Assembly (NCBI GenBank): GCA_000702085.1
Contig: JNKP01000004.1
Span: 62,001-126,000 of the forward strand
Source of the DNA: Lachnospiraceae bacterium P6A3
Lineage (GTDB): Bacteria; Bacillota; Clostridia; Lachnospirales; Lachnospiraceae
DNA: 64,000 bases
Direction: 5' to 3'
Shown here: positions 1-9,256 of the stretch, piece by piece
How the letters are laid out: the number at the start of each line of letters is the position of its first letter
How positions within the stretch are numbered: the first letter of the stretch is position 1
Translations under genes and position numbers: made by a program
The notes under the pieces: generated by a model
Seen by the model: only the letters and a program-made list of their open reading frames with translations
The model's database searches: none
Told to the model about the DNA's origin: nothing

Positions 1-838
1 AACCGTCTTCCTGAGGAATAAGCGCCTTGGCATCTATATTGCCGAGAACTCCGGGTACGATGAACATGTTATTTACGTAGTGAGCCCAGTGTCCGCTGAT
101 AAGCCAGAGCTTCTTGTTGTTGATGATGGGAGTCTTGATCTCCTGATATCCGTGTCTGTCGTGGATGTCTCTCCAGAATTCCATAAGAGTTCTGTAAAGT
201 CTCCATCCTCTGGGAAGCCAGTAAGGCATTCCGGGAGCGGATTCGCTGAACATAAACAGATCGAGCTTGGGTCCGAGCTTTTTGTGGTCTCTTTCCATAG
301 CCTCTCTGATCATATTGAGGTGAGCCTTGAGTTCGTCTTTATTGGGGAATGCATATACATAAATTCTCTGCATTACATCCCTCTTCTGGTCGCCTCTCCA
401 GTATGCTGCGGAAGCACTTCTTACTTTGAAAGCAACACCCATGAGTTCTCTTGAATTCTCTACATGAGGTCCGCGGCACAGATCTACATAATCATCACCT
501 GTGTAGTAAACGGTGAGCTTCTCGTCTTCGGGAAGGTCATTTATGATCTCGGTCTTAAACTTCTGATCCTTGAACATTTCGAGGGCGTCGGCTTTAGCGA
601 TTTCCTCTCTTCTCCAGTCCTCTTTTCTCTTGATTATTTCGGTCATCTTGTTTTCGATAACCTGATAATCCTCCTCCGTGACCGCACGGGGAAGCACGAA
701 ATCATAGTAGCAACCGTCGGAGATCTGAGGTCCGATGGCATACTGCACGTTTTCTTTTCCGTAGATTTCGATGACTGCTTTTGCCAGAACGTGGGCAATA
801 GAATGACGATAGAGACTTAAAAACATTTCCTGATCCAT
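1..838 (-). CDS. thrS: Threonyl-tRNA synthetase, TGS-less, 3' part outside the window
   Basis: Class II synthetase that charges tRNA-Thr in the cytosol. The visible first 279 residues hold the ThrRS editing domain, with HSIAH at residues 12-16 and the CRGPH motif further on, then the start of the catalytic core (PKLDLFMFSE, GMPYWLPRG, TPIINNKKLW). The ATG at 838 has AAAGGAG about 10 nt upstream. The HSIAH motif normally lies 60 or more residues in, after an N-terminal TGS domain. Here it starts at residue 12 and the DNA upstream is non-coding, so the TGS domain is absent. The gene continues past position 1. A promoter and a 5' hairpin lie directly upstream. Identity is sure; the functional effect of losing TGS is inference. 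Confidence 0.93.
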   Translation of the reverse strand, partial: MDQEMFLSLYRHSIAHVLAKAVIEIYGKENVQYAIGPQISDGCYYDFVLPRAVTEEDYQVIENKMTEIIKRKEDWRREEIAKADALEMFKDQKFKTEIINDLPEDEKLTVYYTGDDYVDLCRGPHVENSRELMGVAFKVRSASAAYWRGDQKRDVMQRIYVYAFPNKDELKAHLNMIREAMERDHKKLGPKLDLFMFSESAPGMPYWLPRGWRLYRTLMEFWRDIHDRHGYQEIKTPIINNKKLWLISGHWAHYVNNMFIVPGVLGNIDAKALIPQEDG

Positions 839-893
839 AATACATTTTCTCCTTTCATGCGTCCTGCTACCGGCAGGAATTCGCTTAAAACAA

Positions 894-925
894 ATAGGGC
901 AAGCCTTCTCAGAGGCTTACCCTAT
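894..925 (-). terminator. Hairpin between the GLUG gene and thrS
   Basis: A perfect 13-bp stem with one mismatch (ATAGGGtAAGCCT / AGGCTTgCCCTAT) is followed on the minus strand by TTGTTTT. It lies 50 nt past the stop of the GLUG-repeat gene and can end that transcript. It also starts almost exactly where a thrS promoter would begin transcription, so it would be the first structure in the thrS leader. Confidence 0.7.
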
Positions 926-954
926 ATTTTATAACGATTGTTTGGCAATAGCAA
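926..954 (-). promoter_or_regulatory. Predicted thrS promoter
   Basis: On the minus strand TTGCTA (949-954) and TAAAAT (926-931) are separated by 17 nt. The predicted start falls at about 919-920, inside the 5' arm of the hairpin at 894-925. The leader of about 80 nt is too short for a T-box, and no T-box motifs were seen. Confidence 0.5.
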
Positions 955-975
955 GGCATAAAAGCCCTAAATGCC

Positions 976-3900
976 TTATTTTTCCGAAGTTTTTGGGGTG
1001 GCTTTAACCTTTTTTACCGAGCGTACGCCCCTGACGATAAGGATCAGAGCTCCCGTGATCAAAAGTATTGCTATTGCGGCATATCCCGCATACTTAAGTC
1101 TTTCGTCGGGAACCTGGGTGATTGCGTACATGGCAACGGCGGAATCCATGGTCATCTGAGCATAGCTTCCTTCCGCGGTAAACTCGGCCGCCTTCCATTC
1201 ATTGTCCTGTCTTATCCAGACTCTGTACTCATCGTAAGGACTGTAGAGTCTGAGCTTGCAGGAGAATTCGTTCAGGTCTCCGCTTCCCTCAAAGCCTACG
1301 CTGTAAAAGGTAACATCGGTGTATGCACTTCCGTCGTCTGGCTCAAAGTCTGCTTCGGTCACATCTGCTCTTACGGAATCCGCTTCTTTGAACTGCCCCT
1401 GCATCAGTGCGATGGGTTTTCCGGAATCCTCATATTCGCTCTCACTTCTGATGACAGCAACATGGGATACATATTCGGCTTCTATCATCAGATTTCCACA
1501 AACGGTCATTCCCGACAGATCCGGCCATACTCCGTAGCTTCCGTCCTTATCGGGAATACTCGGAAGCGTCAGATTCTCCACTCTGTCACCGTAGGATGCC
1601 CTTACCTCCGAAAGGATCTTTCCGTCAGCAACAAAGATGACTTTAAGATCTTCGAACTCTTCGGGTACACCCTTCATAAGAAGTGCGTCCTCATATCCTA
1701 TCTCGGAAGCAATATCGTCATAGCTGATATCATCGATCCCGTAGTACTCATTCGATACATAATAATTTCCGTAGAACTCGGTGCCGTCTATGCTTTCGGT
1801 CTCGGAATCCCTGAGGATCTGTCCCGCTATTCCTCCGCATTTTCCGCTTATGTCTCCGAACACCGGCATGGATAAGCAGTTTTTGACGGATTCTGCGTAA
1901 CCTGCGATTCCGCCGACGGGTCCTTTTCCGGAAAGACTGCAAAGTGAATAGGATGATACAACACTTCCTTCGGATGAACCGGCTATACCTCCGATATACT
2001 CACCTTCTTCGGATATTATTCCGCCGTAGCCTCTGCAGGCTTTTATGCATCCGTGTTCCATGTTTCCGGCAATACCGCCCGCACAGGTGCTTCTTACTCT
2101 GATGACTCCGTCGTTTTCACAGTCGGTGACTATGCTGGATATCGCATAGCCTTCTCCGGCTCTTAAGTCGAAGGTTCTTAATACGCTGCTTTCGAGATTC
2201 TCGTCATCCACAGAGAGATTTCCCGCAATGCCGCCCACATTGATATCTCCGGATGCTGTTCCGTAGTTTACGCATCCCACGCACCTTCCATTAACCATAT
2301 CCGGATTATCGGATTCCGATACATCGGAAAAAAGATAACGCAAACCTTCGTCCTGAGTTCCGGATATAAGATCGTCTATCAGTCTGTAAGTATCGTTGAT
2401 ACTTGCATTAACTGCCATGATGTCATTCGACAGCTGCGTGGAATACATATTCGTGACACTGATCAGTACATCGCTTGCATATCTTACCTGCTGAAGATCT
2501 CCCGTAAGGATCTCACTGTTTTTATCCAAATTTTCCATTGCGGAGTTCCATCTTCCGATCTCTCCGTTTATGGAAGAATTGATCTCGTTTCCGATCTCCT
2601 GTCTTTCACGCTCGGCTTCGTCGCGGGCTTCTTCCTTTTCTTCCTCCGCAGCCTCTTTCAGTTCATCCGCTTCATCCTTAAGTTCATCGGGAAGAGCGGG
2701 ATCGTCATAGCGTTCCAGAAGTTCCATGAGCTCGTCATAGGAAGGAATATCCTGCGCGCTCAGTTCATCAAACAGATCGTCGTATTTTTCCCTTACGGAA
2801 TCTGCGGCAGCCTTTCCTGCATTTTCCGCCTGCTGCTCTATCATGGATGCCCAGTCTCTGTTTTCGTCCAGCTTATAATCGGATGCATTACCGGTCATGG
2901 ACTGTGCATCGTCCAATGCTTTTCCCGAAGCTGCCTGAAGAGTTGCAAGTGCAGCCTGAATATCGGGAGTTGCATCTGCAGCATTCTGTGCAGCTCTGTT
3001 TGTTAAAACATTTATTCTTGCAATGGAATCGGTGATGGACTTTGCCTTGTCCGTTTCGATATAGGGCTCCTGCTGTCCGACAATACCGCCCACATCCTTT
3101 TTACCCATTACGGGTCCGTAGTTGGTACAGCCGTATATGATGCCGGATTGTCTTCCGCATATTCCGCCGACATTGTATCCGACTCTTTCGTAACCGACGA
3201 TTCCCTCGTTTCTGGAGCCTTCCACAACTCCTCTTGAAAATCCGCATATACCGCCGATATCCACACCGGTCTGATAAGAGACGATCGATACATCACCTGT
3301 GATCTCAGAAATGATGTCTACCTGCTTTTCGTCAATCTCTTCAACCCACGCTGTTGTGGAATCGATATTTCCGTAGTTGACACATGAGCTTATCGCTCCG
3401 TAATTTCTTCCGCTTATGCCGCCGGTATAGTAAAAGCCCGATACCTCGGCGGCATTTTTACAGCCGGTGACAAGTCCGGAGAGTCCGTTTATTCCGACTA
3501 TTCCTCCGGTTGCTGTATCACCGCTGACGTATCCCTTTGAAAAACAATCCTTAATGATACCGTCGTTTATTCCGGCGATTATTCCGGTAACATATCCGTC
3601 ACCTGCGGCAGTAATATCCGAATCGACGGTCAGATTCCTGACCATACCCGTCTTGCCGATATATCTGAAAAATCCCTGCACATATCCTGTGCCCTCGTAA
3701 TTGTATCCGTAAACGGTATGCCCGTTTCCGTCAAATATTCCGGAGAAGATGGGGATGCCCGTAAATTCATCGTCCGTCAGATAAATGTCGCTTTGCAAAA
3801 CCGCATACTTATCATAGGACCAGCTTTCGATATGACAGTTCTCCGCAAACTCCACAAGCTCTTCCTGAGTGTTTATCTCTATATAAGTAAGACCGTTCCA

Positions 3901-4005
3901 ATCGTTTTCCTCCGCATTTACGGCAAGTCCCGCAAAAGGTGCGACGATAAGAGTTGCAGCTATAGAAAGTGCTGTGATGGTTTTAAATAAATAATTATTT
4001 CTCAT
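976..4005 (-). CDS. Large GLUG-repeat surface protein with C-terminal membrane anchor
   Basis: A 1009-residue exported protein of unknown function. Residues 1-31 are a signal peptide ending AVNA. GLUG-type beta repeats (recurring GGI.G...G.I..C.N.G) occupy about 100-310. A charged, mostly helical and probably coiled-coil segment fills about 320-550, and a second GLUG block 570-750. A beta-rich region follows, then one transmembrane helix at 972-992 and a basic cytoplasmic tail. I chose the ATG at 4005 because GGAGG lies 7 nt upstream; an upstream in-frame start at 4089 would overlap the preceding gene much more. The start overlaps the MMPL exporter gene by 11 nt, so the two are translationally coupled. 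GLUG motifs occur in secreted and adhesin-like proteins; the role of this one is not known. Confidence 0.85.
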   Translation of the reverse strand: MRNNYLFKTITALSIAATLIVAPFAGLAVNAEENDWNGLTYIEINTQEELVEFAENCHIESWSYDKYAVLQSDIYLTDDEFTGIPIFSGIFDGNGHTVYGYNYEGTGYVQGFFRYIGKTGMVRNLTVDSDITAAGDGYVTGIIAGINDGIIKDCFSKGYVSGDTATGGIVGINGLSGLVTGCKNAAEVSGFYYTGGISGRNYGAISSCVNYGNIDSTTAWVEEIDEKQVDIISEITGDVSIVSYQTGVDIGGICGFSRGVVEGSRNEGIVGYERVGYNVGGICGRQSGIIYGCTNYGPVMGKKDVGGIVGQQEPYIETDKAKSITDSIARINVLTNRAAQNAADATPDIQAALATLQAASGKALDDAQSMTGNASDYKLDENRDWASMIEQQAENAGKAAADSVREKYDDLFDELSAQDIPSYDELMELLERYDDPALPDELKDEADELKEAAEEEKEEARDEAERERQEIGNEINSSINGEIGRWNSAMENLDKNSEILTGDLQQVRYASDVLISVTNMYSTQLSNDIMAVNASINDTYRLIDDLISGTQDEGLRYLFSDVSESDNPDMVNGRCVGCVNYGTASGDINVGGIAGNLSVDDENLESSVLRTFDLRAGEGYAISSIVTDCENDGVIRVRSTCAGGIAGNMEHGCIKACRGYGGIISEEGEYIGGIAGSSEGSVVSSYSLCSLSGKGPVGGIAGYAESVKNCLSMPVFGDISGKCGGIAGQILRDSETESIDGTEFYGNYYVSNEYYGIDDISYDDIASEIGYEDALLMKGVPEEFEDLKVIFVADGKILSEVRASYGDRVENLTLPSIPDKDGSYGVWPDLSGMTVCGNLMIEAEYVSHVAVIRSESEYEDSGKPIALMQGQFKEADSVRADVTEADFEPDDGSAYTDVTFYSVGFEGSGDLNEFSCKLRLYSPYDEYRVWIRQDNEWKAAEFTAEGSYAQMTMDSAVAMYAITQVPDERLKYAGYAAIAILLITGALILIVRGVRSVKKVKATPKTSEK

Positions 4006-6493
4006 CGCACGCCTCCTTTCCGGGTTCCGCATCCGGCAAAGCATCTTCACTGACCTCCTGCATTCCGCCCATGGTAACAACCGCAGCAACCTCTCCTCTT
4101 ACAAGTGCATGCATCTCGCCAATAACGGTTCCGTTTATCTGACCTCTTACAAATCCGTCGACACTAACCGTTCCGAATCCGCGGTTAAGCTTGATGGGTA
4201 CGGATACTTCGAAGGAAGTCTTTTCGATTATCTTCTCACCCACCATTAATATCTGAGGCAGGACAAACATTACCAATATGATCGATATGGTGGTTCCTCT
4301 TCCCAGACACTGACCGATGCCGCATATGGTTGCATCGGATGACAGCCTTCCTATGGCAACGCCTGACAAAACCATCATGGAACCTGAAGTGATGATGGTG
4401 GGAAATGCAAAATTAAGTGTCTCGATGACGGCTTCTTTTTTACCCATGACCTTGCGAAGCTCGGTATATCTGCCGGATATGACAATCGCATAGTCGATGT
4501 TTGCACCCATCTGAATGGAGCTTACTATCAGGTATCCCATGAAAAAGAGATACGTATGCTGGATCGTCGGGAACGAGAAGTTGATCCATATCGCACCCTG
4601 AATAACAATTATGAGAAGCACCGGCATTCCCGCTGACAGGAATGTAAAGAGAAGTACGGCCAGAACCGCAAGTATGGATACGATGCTTACTACCGTATTA
4701 TCACGGGCGAAGGTTTTCTTAAGATCGTACTGGCTGGTGGATTCTCCGGCGATCAGGATCTTATCCGCACCGTCGTAATAACTTCCGGCAATCTCATGCA
4801 TTTCATCAAGGAACGCAAAAGTCTCATCGCCTTCCTGGGGAAGATTGAGATAAACAAGTATTCTGCTGTACTCTTCACCCTGAAGCTGATCCTTGGCCAT
4901 CTGCATCTGGGCATTCGCTTCTTTGAGCGTATCCATCAGATCGTCGTCAAGGGTTACATATCCTTCCTCGACTTCGTCATACAGGAACATGACTATGTCT
5001 ATCAAAGGAATCTTATATCCGGAAAATCCGTTTATGATCTTGGCATAATTCTCATCACCTATGGCATATGCCATATACAGAAGCTCGCTCACTTCATAAT
5101 CCACATTGAACAGTTCGGAAAACTCTCTGGCACTGAGCGCATCCGTGAGCATATATCCGTCCATGGCTTCGGTATTTGCAAGTCCCTGACAATAATCGAC
5201 TTCGGGCATTGCTTCCAGAGTACTCATGAGCAAAGCTTCTTTTTCATAATTGCCGGCAGGAACCATCATTGCGACGAAGTTCTTATCTCCGAATGCGGAA
5301 TCGATCATCTCATCCGCGATCTGGGTTTCATTCTTAACGGGTGTTTCTATCTTGGAATAGCCGTATACGTAAGGGCAGTTGCCGGAAAGATAGAATGCAT
5401 ATATTACCGCGAGCACAAATATCGGAGGAACGATAAATCTGGTAAGATGATCAAACTTTCCGATAAATGAGATCTTGGGAATAAAGCTCTTATGCCTTGT
5501 CTTATCCATGGCTTTTCCGAATACCATGATAAGTCCTGGCATCAGTAGGAATACGGATAAGAGTGAGAAAAAGATTGCCTTGATCAGGCAGATAGCCATA
5601 TCCTTACCTATTCCGTATTGCATGAACATCATTGCGATAAGTCCGCCAACGGTTGTAAGTGAGCTCGAGCATATCTCGGGTATCGCTTTTGAAAGTGCAA
5701 CGATATCCGCTTCTCTTATATCAAGTGCCCTGTGTTCTTCTTTGTATCTGTTACAGAAGATGATCGCGTAATCCACGGACAGAGCAAGCTGCAGAACTAT
5801 GGTGACGGAATCGGATACAAAAGAGATCGTTCCGAGAAAGAAATTCGTACCTGCGGCAAGCACTGCCGATGCACCGAATGTAAGGAGCAGAACCGGAACC
5901 TCCGCATAAGTCGATGATGTGAAGATAAGTACAGAGAGAACAACCAGGGCAACAAGTGCGGATACAACTTTCATTTCCTCCGCGATAATATCCGCAGCCT
6001 GGTCTCCCATGGATGTGCTGACATATATATCATGATCCGAAAGCATCTCCTTGATCTCATCAAGTCCCGCAAGGCATCTTTCGTCATCTTCGGGATATGC
6101 GAAGGTTATGTCATAAAGTGCGGAGAAATCATTGTAGTGATCGGCCCCGTCTCCGAAAGAGACCATGGTCACATCTTCTCTTTCATTGATTCTGTCATAG
6201 ATTTCTTCTGCTTCATCATATGTGATGTTGGTGACCATAAGTGAAGCACTTCCGTATGTGATGAACTGATCGCTCATCAGATCAAGTGCCCTGCTGGTTT
6301 CCGAAGTGTCGGGCAGATAGGCCGCCAGGTCATTTTCAACCTTGACCCACTTTGATGCTATGGCACTGAAAATAAGTGCAATACCTATCAGAAGGAAAAA
6401 AAGGTTCCTTCTGTCGACTATAAATGTGGCAACTTTTAACATAAATGAGTTGTCGGTTTCGTTCTTCCTCTTCTCTTTACTGTTTTCCACCAT
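3995..6493 (-). CDS. MMPL/RND-family membrane transporter
   Basis: An 832-residue polytopic inner-membrane protein with the internally duplicated RND layout: one helix, a large outer loop, about five helices, then the same again. The paired helix-4-like segments (e.g. LALSVDYAIIFCNRYKEE and MGANIDYAIVISGRYTEL) are typical of MMPL exporters, which move lipids or hydrophobic compounds with proton-motive force. After the last helix comes an unusual tail of about 85 residues, glycine-rich with a 7-8 residue beta period. The ATG follows GGAGGATAA. The gene overlaps the GLUG surface protein downstream, suggesting one transport or assembly system. The substrate is unknown. Confidence 0.88.
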   Translation of the reverse strand: MVENSKEKRKNETDNSFMLKVATFIVDRRNLFFLLIGIALIFSAIASKWVKVENDLAAYLPDTSETSRALDLMSDQFITYGSASLMVTNITYDEAEEIYDRINEREDVTMVSFGDGADHYNDFSALYDITFAYPEDDERCLAGLDEIKEMLSDHDIYVSTSMGDQAADIIAEEMKVVSALVALVVLSVLIFTSSTYAEVPVLLLTFGASAVLAAGTNFFLGTISFVSDSVTIVLQLALSVDYAIIFCNRYKEEHRALDIREADIVALSKAIPEICSSSLTTVGGLIAMMFMQYGIGKDMAICLIKAIFFSLLSVFLLMPGLIMVFGKAMDKTRHKSFIPKISFIGKFDHLTRFIVPPIFVLAVIYAFYLSGNCPYVYGYSKIETPVKNETQIADEMIDSAFGDKNFVAMMVPAGNYEKEALLMSTLEAMPEVDYCQGLANTEAMDGYMLTDALSAREFSELFNVDYEVSELLYMAYAIGDENYAKIINGFSGYKIPLIDIVMFLYDEVEEGYVTLDDDLMDTLKEANAQMQMAKDQLQGEEYSRILVYLNLPQEGDETFAFLDEMHEIAGSYYDGADKILIAGESTSQYDLKKTFARDNTVVSIVSILAVLAVLLFTFLSAGMPVLLIIVIQGAIWINFSFPTIQHTYLFFMGYLIVSSIQMGANIDYAIVISGRYTELRKVMGKKEAVIETLNFAFPTIITSGSMMVLSGVAIGRLSSDATICGIGQCLGRGTTISIILVMFVLPQILMVGEKIIEKTSFEVSVPIKLNRGFGTVSVDGFVRGQINGTVIGEMHALVRGEVAAVVTMGGMQEVSEDALPDAEPGKEACDEK

Positions 6494-6536
6494 TTATCCT
6501 CCGATTTCGTTTCCTTATTCCTCAAAAAGCACATAA

Positions 6537-6573
6537 ACCGCAGACGCCCCTTAAGTTCAAAGGCTTCTGCGGT
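6537..6573 (-). other. Leader hairpin upstream of the MMPL operon
   Basis: An 8-bp inverted repeat (ACCGCAGA / TCTGCGGT) with additional inner pairing lies in the leader between a -10-like TATAAT (6598-6603, no good -35) and the MMPL start codon. On the minus strand it is followed by a short T-rich run, so it could attenuate the operon. No known riboswitch was recognised. Confidence 0.4.
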
Positions 6574-6660
6574 CAACATTCTTTATACCGAAACCGTATT
6601 ATACCACTCTCTATAAATAATGCTCGCGAAAAAGTGAAATTTTAGAAAAATAAAAGAATT

Positions 6661-6684
6661 GCCGAAGTATCGGAATACTTCGGC
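6661..6684 (-). terminator. Terminator after the rRNA methyltransferase operon
   Basis: A 9-bp perfect stem (GCCGAAGTA / TACTTCGGC) with a 6-nt loop is followed on the minus strand by AATTCTTTTATTTTT. It lies 13 nt beyond the stop codon of the methyltransferase. Confidence 0.85.
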
Positions 6685-6696
6685 AAAATTTTAATA

Positions 6697-7893
6697 TCAA
6701 TATTCTTCAAATACCTGGTAGATAAAAAACTTTAGATAAAGTGATTCGGGACATCCCATCAAATACGGATGATCCGGGGACTGGAGTCTGTACTCGACCT
6801 GACGCAGTCTTTTCCTTGCACCCTTGGCAGCTTCGAGAATTGTTTTTTCGAGAAGCTCAGGTTCCATAAAATGCGAACAGGAACAAGTGCACAAAAATCC
6901 GCCGGGCTTAACCAGTCTCATTCCTCTCGTATTGATCTCGCGGTATCCCTTTATTGCATTCTTAACAGCGGATCTCGACTTGGTAAATGCGGGAGGATCC
7001 AGTATTACCACATCGTAGCTTTCACCCTTTGATACAAGCTCGGGCAGAAGCTCGAATACATCCGCAGTCATAAACTTAACTCTGTCAGACAATCCGTTAA
7101 GCTCCGCATTTTCTCTTGCCTGGTTTACGGCAAGTTCCGACGCATCCACACCGAGTACGCTTTCCGCTCCCGCAAGGCCTGCATTCAGTGCAAAAGATCC
7201 CGTATGTGTAAAACAGTCCAGCACCTTCTTGCCTTTGCAAAGCTTCGCAGCGGCAGCTCTGTTATATTTCTGATCCAGGAAAAATCCTGTCTTCTGACCT
7301 TCCTCGATGTTTACTTTATACTTAACTCCGTTTTCGGTAATGACAACATTTGTATCGAAGGGCTCTCCGATAAATCCCTTTACCTTCTCGAGTCCTTCCA
7401 GTTTTCTGACGGAAGCATCGCTTCTTTCGTAGATACCTCTGATCTTGATGCCTTCTTCTTCGAGTACTTTCTTTACCAGATTACAGATGAGCTCTTTATG
7501 CCTCTCCATTCCGAGAGTTTCGCATTCGCATACCAGCACATCTTCGAACTTATCTACCACAAGTCCGGGCACATAATCCGCTTCCGAAAAAAGAATACGA
7601 CAGCTTGAAGTATCAACGACAGACTTTCTGTATTCCCAGGCGTCACGTACTCTTTTTTCCCAGAATGCCTCATCTATCTCGTCATCATGATATCTTTCAA
7701 GCATTCTGACACGAATTGTGCTGTTTGGATTAATGTATCCTTTTCCCAGTTTGTATCCGTCAAAATCAAGAACCGTGACGATATCGCCGGGTTCATATTC
7801 TCCGGATACTTTCTCTATCTCATTGTCGTATATCCACTGGCCGCCGCTTTTTAAATATCTGCCGCCGCCCTTTTTTAGTGTTATTTCTGCCAT
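6697..7893 (-). CDS. RlmI-type class I SAM-dependent rRNA (cytosine-C5) methyltransferase
   Basis: A 398-residue cytosolic enzyme. Residues 1-75 form a PUA domain, a RlmI-like EEHUB region follows, and the C-terminal half is a Rossmann methyltransferase with VLDCFTHTGSFAL (motif I), GVDASELA (motif II) and VILDPPAFTKS (motif IV). Length and order match the RlmI/YwbD family, which makes m5C in 23S rRNA; the exact target base cannot be read from the sequence. The ATG at 7893 overlaps the upstream stop as TGATG. An in-frame GTG one codon earlier (7896) is possible. It is the last gene of a four-gene operon. Confidence 0.9.
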   Translation of the reverse strand: MAEITLKKGGGRYLKSGGQWIYDNEIEKVSGEYEPGDIVTVLDFDGYKLGKGYINPNSTIRVRMLERYHDDEIDEAFWEKRVRDAWEYRKSVVDTSSCRILFSEADYVPGLVVDKFEDVLVCECETLGMERHKELICNLVKKVLEEEGIKIRGIYERSDASVRKLEGLEKVKGFIGEPFDTNVVITENGVKYKVNIEEGQKTGFFLDQKYNRAAAAKLCKGKKVLDCFTHTGSFALNAGLAGAESVLGVDASELAVNQARENAELNGLSDRVKFMTADVFELLPELVSKGESYDVVILDPPAFTKSRSAVKNAIKGYREINTRGMRLVKPGGFLCTCSCSHFMEPELLEKTILEAAKGARKRLRQVEYRLQSPDHPYLMGCPESLYLKFFIYQVFEEY

Positions 7894-8363
7894 CACAATC
7901 TCATTTCCATTACGGTCTTAAGAGGCTCAAATCCCAGTGCATCGTAGAATGCCCTGGCACCGGTATTGAACTCCCATACATTAAGAGTTATCCGCTGATA
8001 TCCCTTTTCCTTCGCGTACTCTTTTACATATTCGCAAAGGATCCTTCCCACATGCTTTCCTCGAAATTTTTCATCAACACACAGATCGTCGATGTATAAC
8101 ATTTTATCGGGATTGGTGGAATGGTTTCCGGGATAGGTCTTATCCATACAAAATGCATATCCCATTATCAGGCCCGTATCATCGGTGCATACAAAGATGA
8201 TGGTGTCTTCGCTTCCGATCAGCGCTTCAAGTTCTTCGGCGGTATACTTCTTTTTGCCGGGAATAAACAGATCGGGGCGCACTCTCGCATGCACGTCATG
8301 AACCTGATACAGAATCTCTTCCAAACGGGGAATATCTTTTATTTCAGCCCTTCTTACCGCCAT
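7893..8363 (-). CDS. GNAT-family N-acetyltransferase
   Basis: A 156-residue cytosolic acetyltransferase. The acetyl-CoA binding segment is visible as LCVDEKFRGKHVGRIL (Q/R-x-x-G-x-G/A type), followed by the GNAT C-terminal ITLNVWEFNTGARAFYDALGF. The substrate cannot be predicted. The start lies 20 nt inside the LysR gene, with AAGGAA 10 nt upstream, and the stop overlaps the methyltransferase start, so it is co-translated with both. Confidence 0.88.
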   Translation of the reverse strand: MAVRRAEIKDIPRLEEILYQVHDVHARVRPDLFIPGKKKYTAEELEALIGSEDTIIFVCTDDTGLIMGYAFCMDKTYPGNHSTNPDKMLYIDDLCVDEKFRGKHVGRILCEYVKEYAKEKGYQRITLNVWEFNTGARAFYDALGFEPLKTVMEMRL

Positions 8364-9252
8364 ATTTTTTCATTTCCTTTATAAATATCTTGGCTATATC
8401 ACTGAGCTTTGCATCGCTTCTCTTGATATAGCCGATACGCATCACTTCATCACTTTCGAGAGGCAGTGCCACATATCCGGTTCCGTTGAGCTGCCTGCAT
8501 ATAACACCGCTGCACAGTGTGTACGCATTAAGAAGTGTCATCATATTAAGTGCGGTGGCTCTGTCGTTGACATGGATAAGTTTCTTGTACGGATATGTGC
8601 TCAGAACTTCCTCCGCGTAATAGAAGGAATTCTTTTCACCCTGGTCGAAAGAAAGACAAGGGTATTCATCAAGTTCCTTGAAGGAAATCTTTTTCTTCTT
8701 GGCAAGAGGGTGATCCGCTCCCAAATACACATATGTCTTGCATGAAAACAGTTCGGTAAATACCAGATTATTCTCTGTTATGTCATTCAAAAGAACGCGC
8801 TCGTTAAAATCATTCAGATACAGAATTCCGAGTTCGCTTCTCATGTTCTTTACATTGGAAATTATTTCGTGAGTTCTGGTCTCATAAATAGCGAAGTCAT
8901 ATTCATCGATTCCGGCCTTGAGCACCGCATTCGAGAATGCCTCGACAGCGAAGGTATAGTGCTGTGCGGACACATAGAATTTTTTCTCCGGATCGTTTCT
9001 TCCCAGATAATGATCTTCCATAAGAGAATACTGGTCGAGGATCTGTCTTACATATCCCAAAAACTCACTTCCCTCCGGAGTAAGCTCGATACCTTTATTG
9101 CTTCTTCTGAAGATGGTGATATTTATTTCATCTTCGAGATCCTTGATGGATGCGGAAAGTGACGGCTGCGACATAAACAGGTTCTTGGCAGCTTCGTTCA
9201 TGGAACCGCGTTCAGCAATCTCTATAACATATCTCATCTGCTGAAGTGTCAT
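8344..9252 (-). CDS. LysR-family transcriptional regulator
   Basis: A 302-residue DNA-binding protein. The winged helix-turn-helix is at residues 1-60 (MRYVIEIAERGSMNEAAK, SQPSLSASIKDLE), followed by a type-2 periplasmic-binding-like effector domain. The ATG at 9252 has GGAGG 9 nt upstream. It starts 4 nt after the stop of the gene upstream and is in an operon with a GNAT enzyme and an rRNA methyltransferase. No separate divergent target gene is obvious, so its regulon is unknown. Confidence 0.9.
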   Translation of the reverse strand: MTLQQMRYVIEIAERGSMNEAAKNLFMSQPSLSASIKDLEDEINITIFRRSNKGIELTPEGSEFLGYVRQILDQYSLMEDHYLGRNDPEKKFYVSAQHYTFAVEAFSNAVLKAGIDEYDFAIYETRTHEIISNVKNMRSELGILYLNDFNERVLLNDITENNLVFTELFSCKTYVYLGADHPLAKKKKISFKELDEYPCLSFDQGEKNSFYYAEEVLSTYPYKKLIHVNDRATALNMMTLLNAYTLCSGVICRQLNGTGYVALPLESDEVMRIGYIKRSDAKLSDIAKIFIKEMKKYGGKKG

Positions 9253-9256
9253 ATCA

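Noticed and set aside
838-960. T-box riboswitch upstream of thrS
   Set aside because: The leader is only about 80 nt and has none of the T-box conserved motifs; it is a promoter plus one hairpin.
4796-5470. 224-codon frame on the plus strand
   Set aside because: It lies antisense inside the MMPL gene, has no ribosome site and no recognisable protein features.
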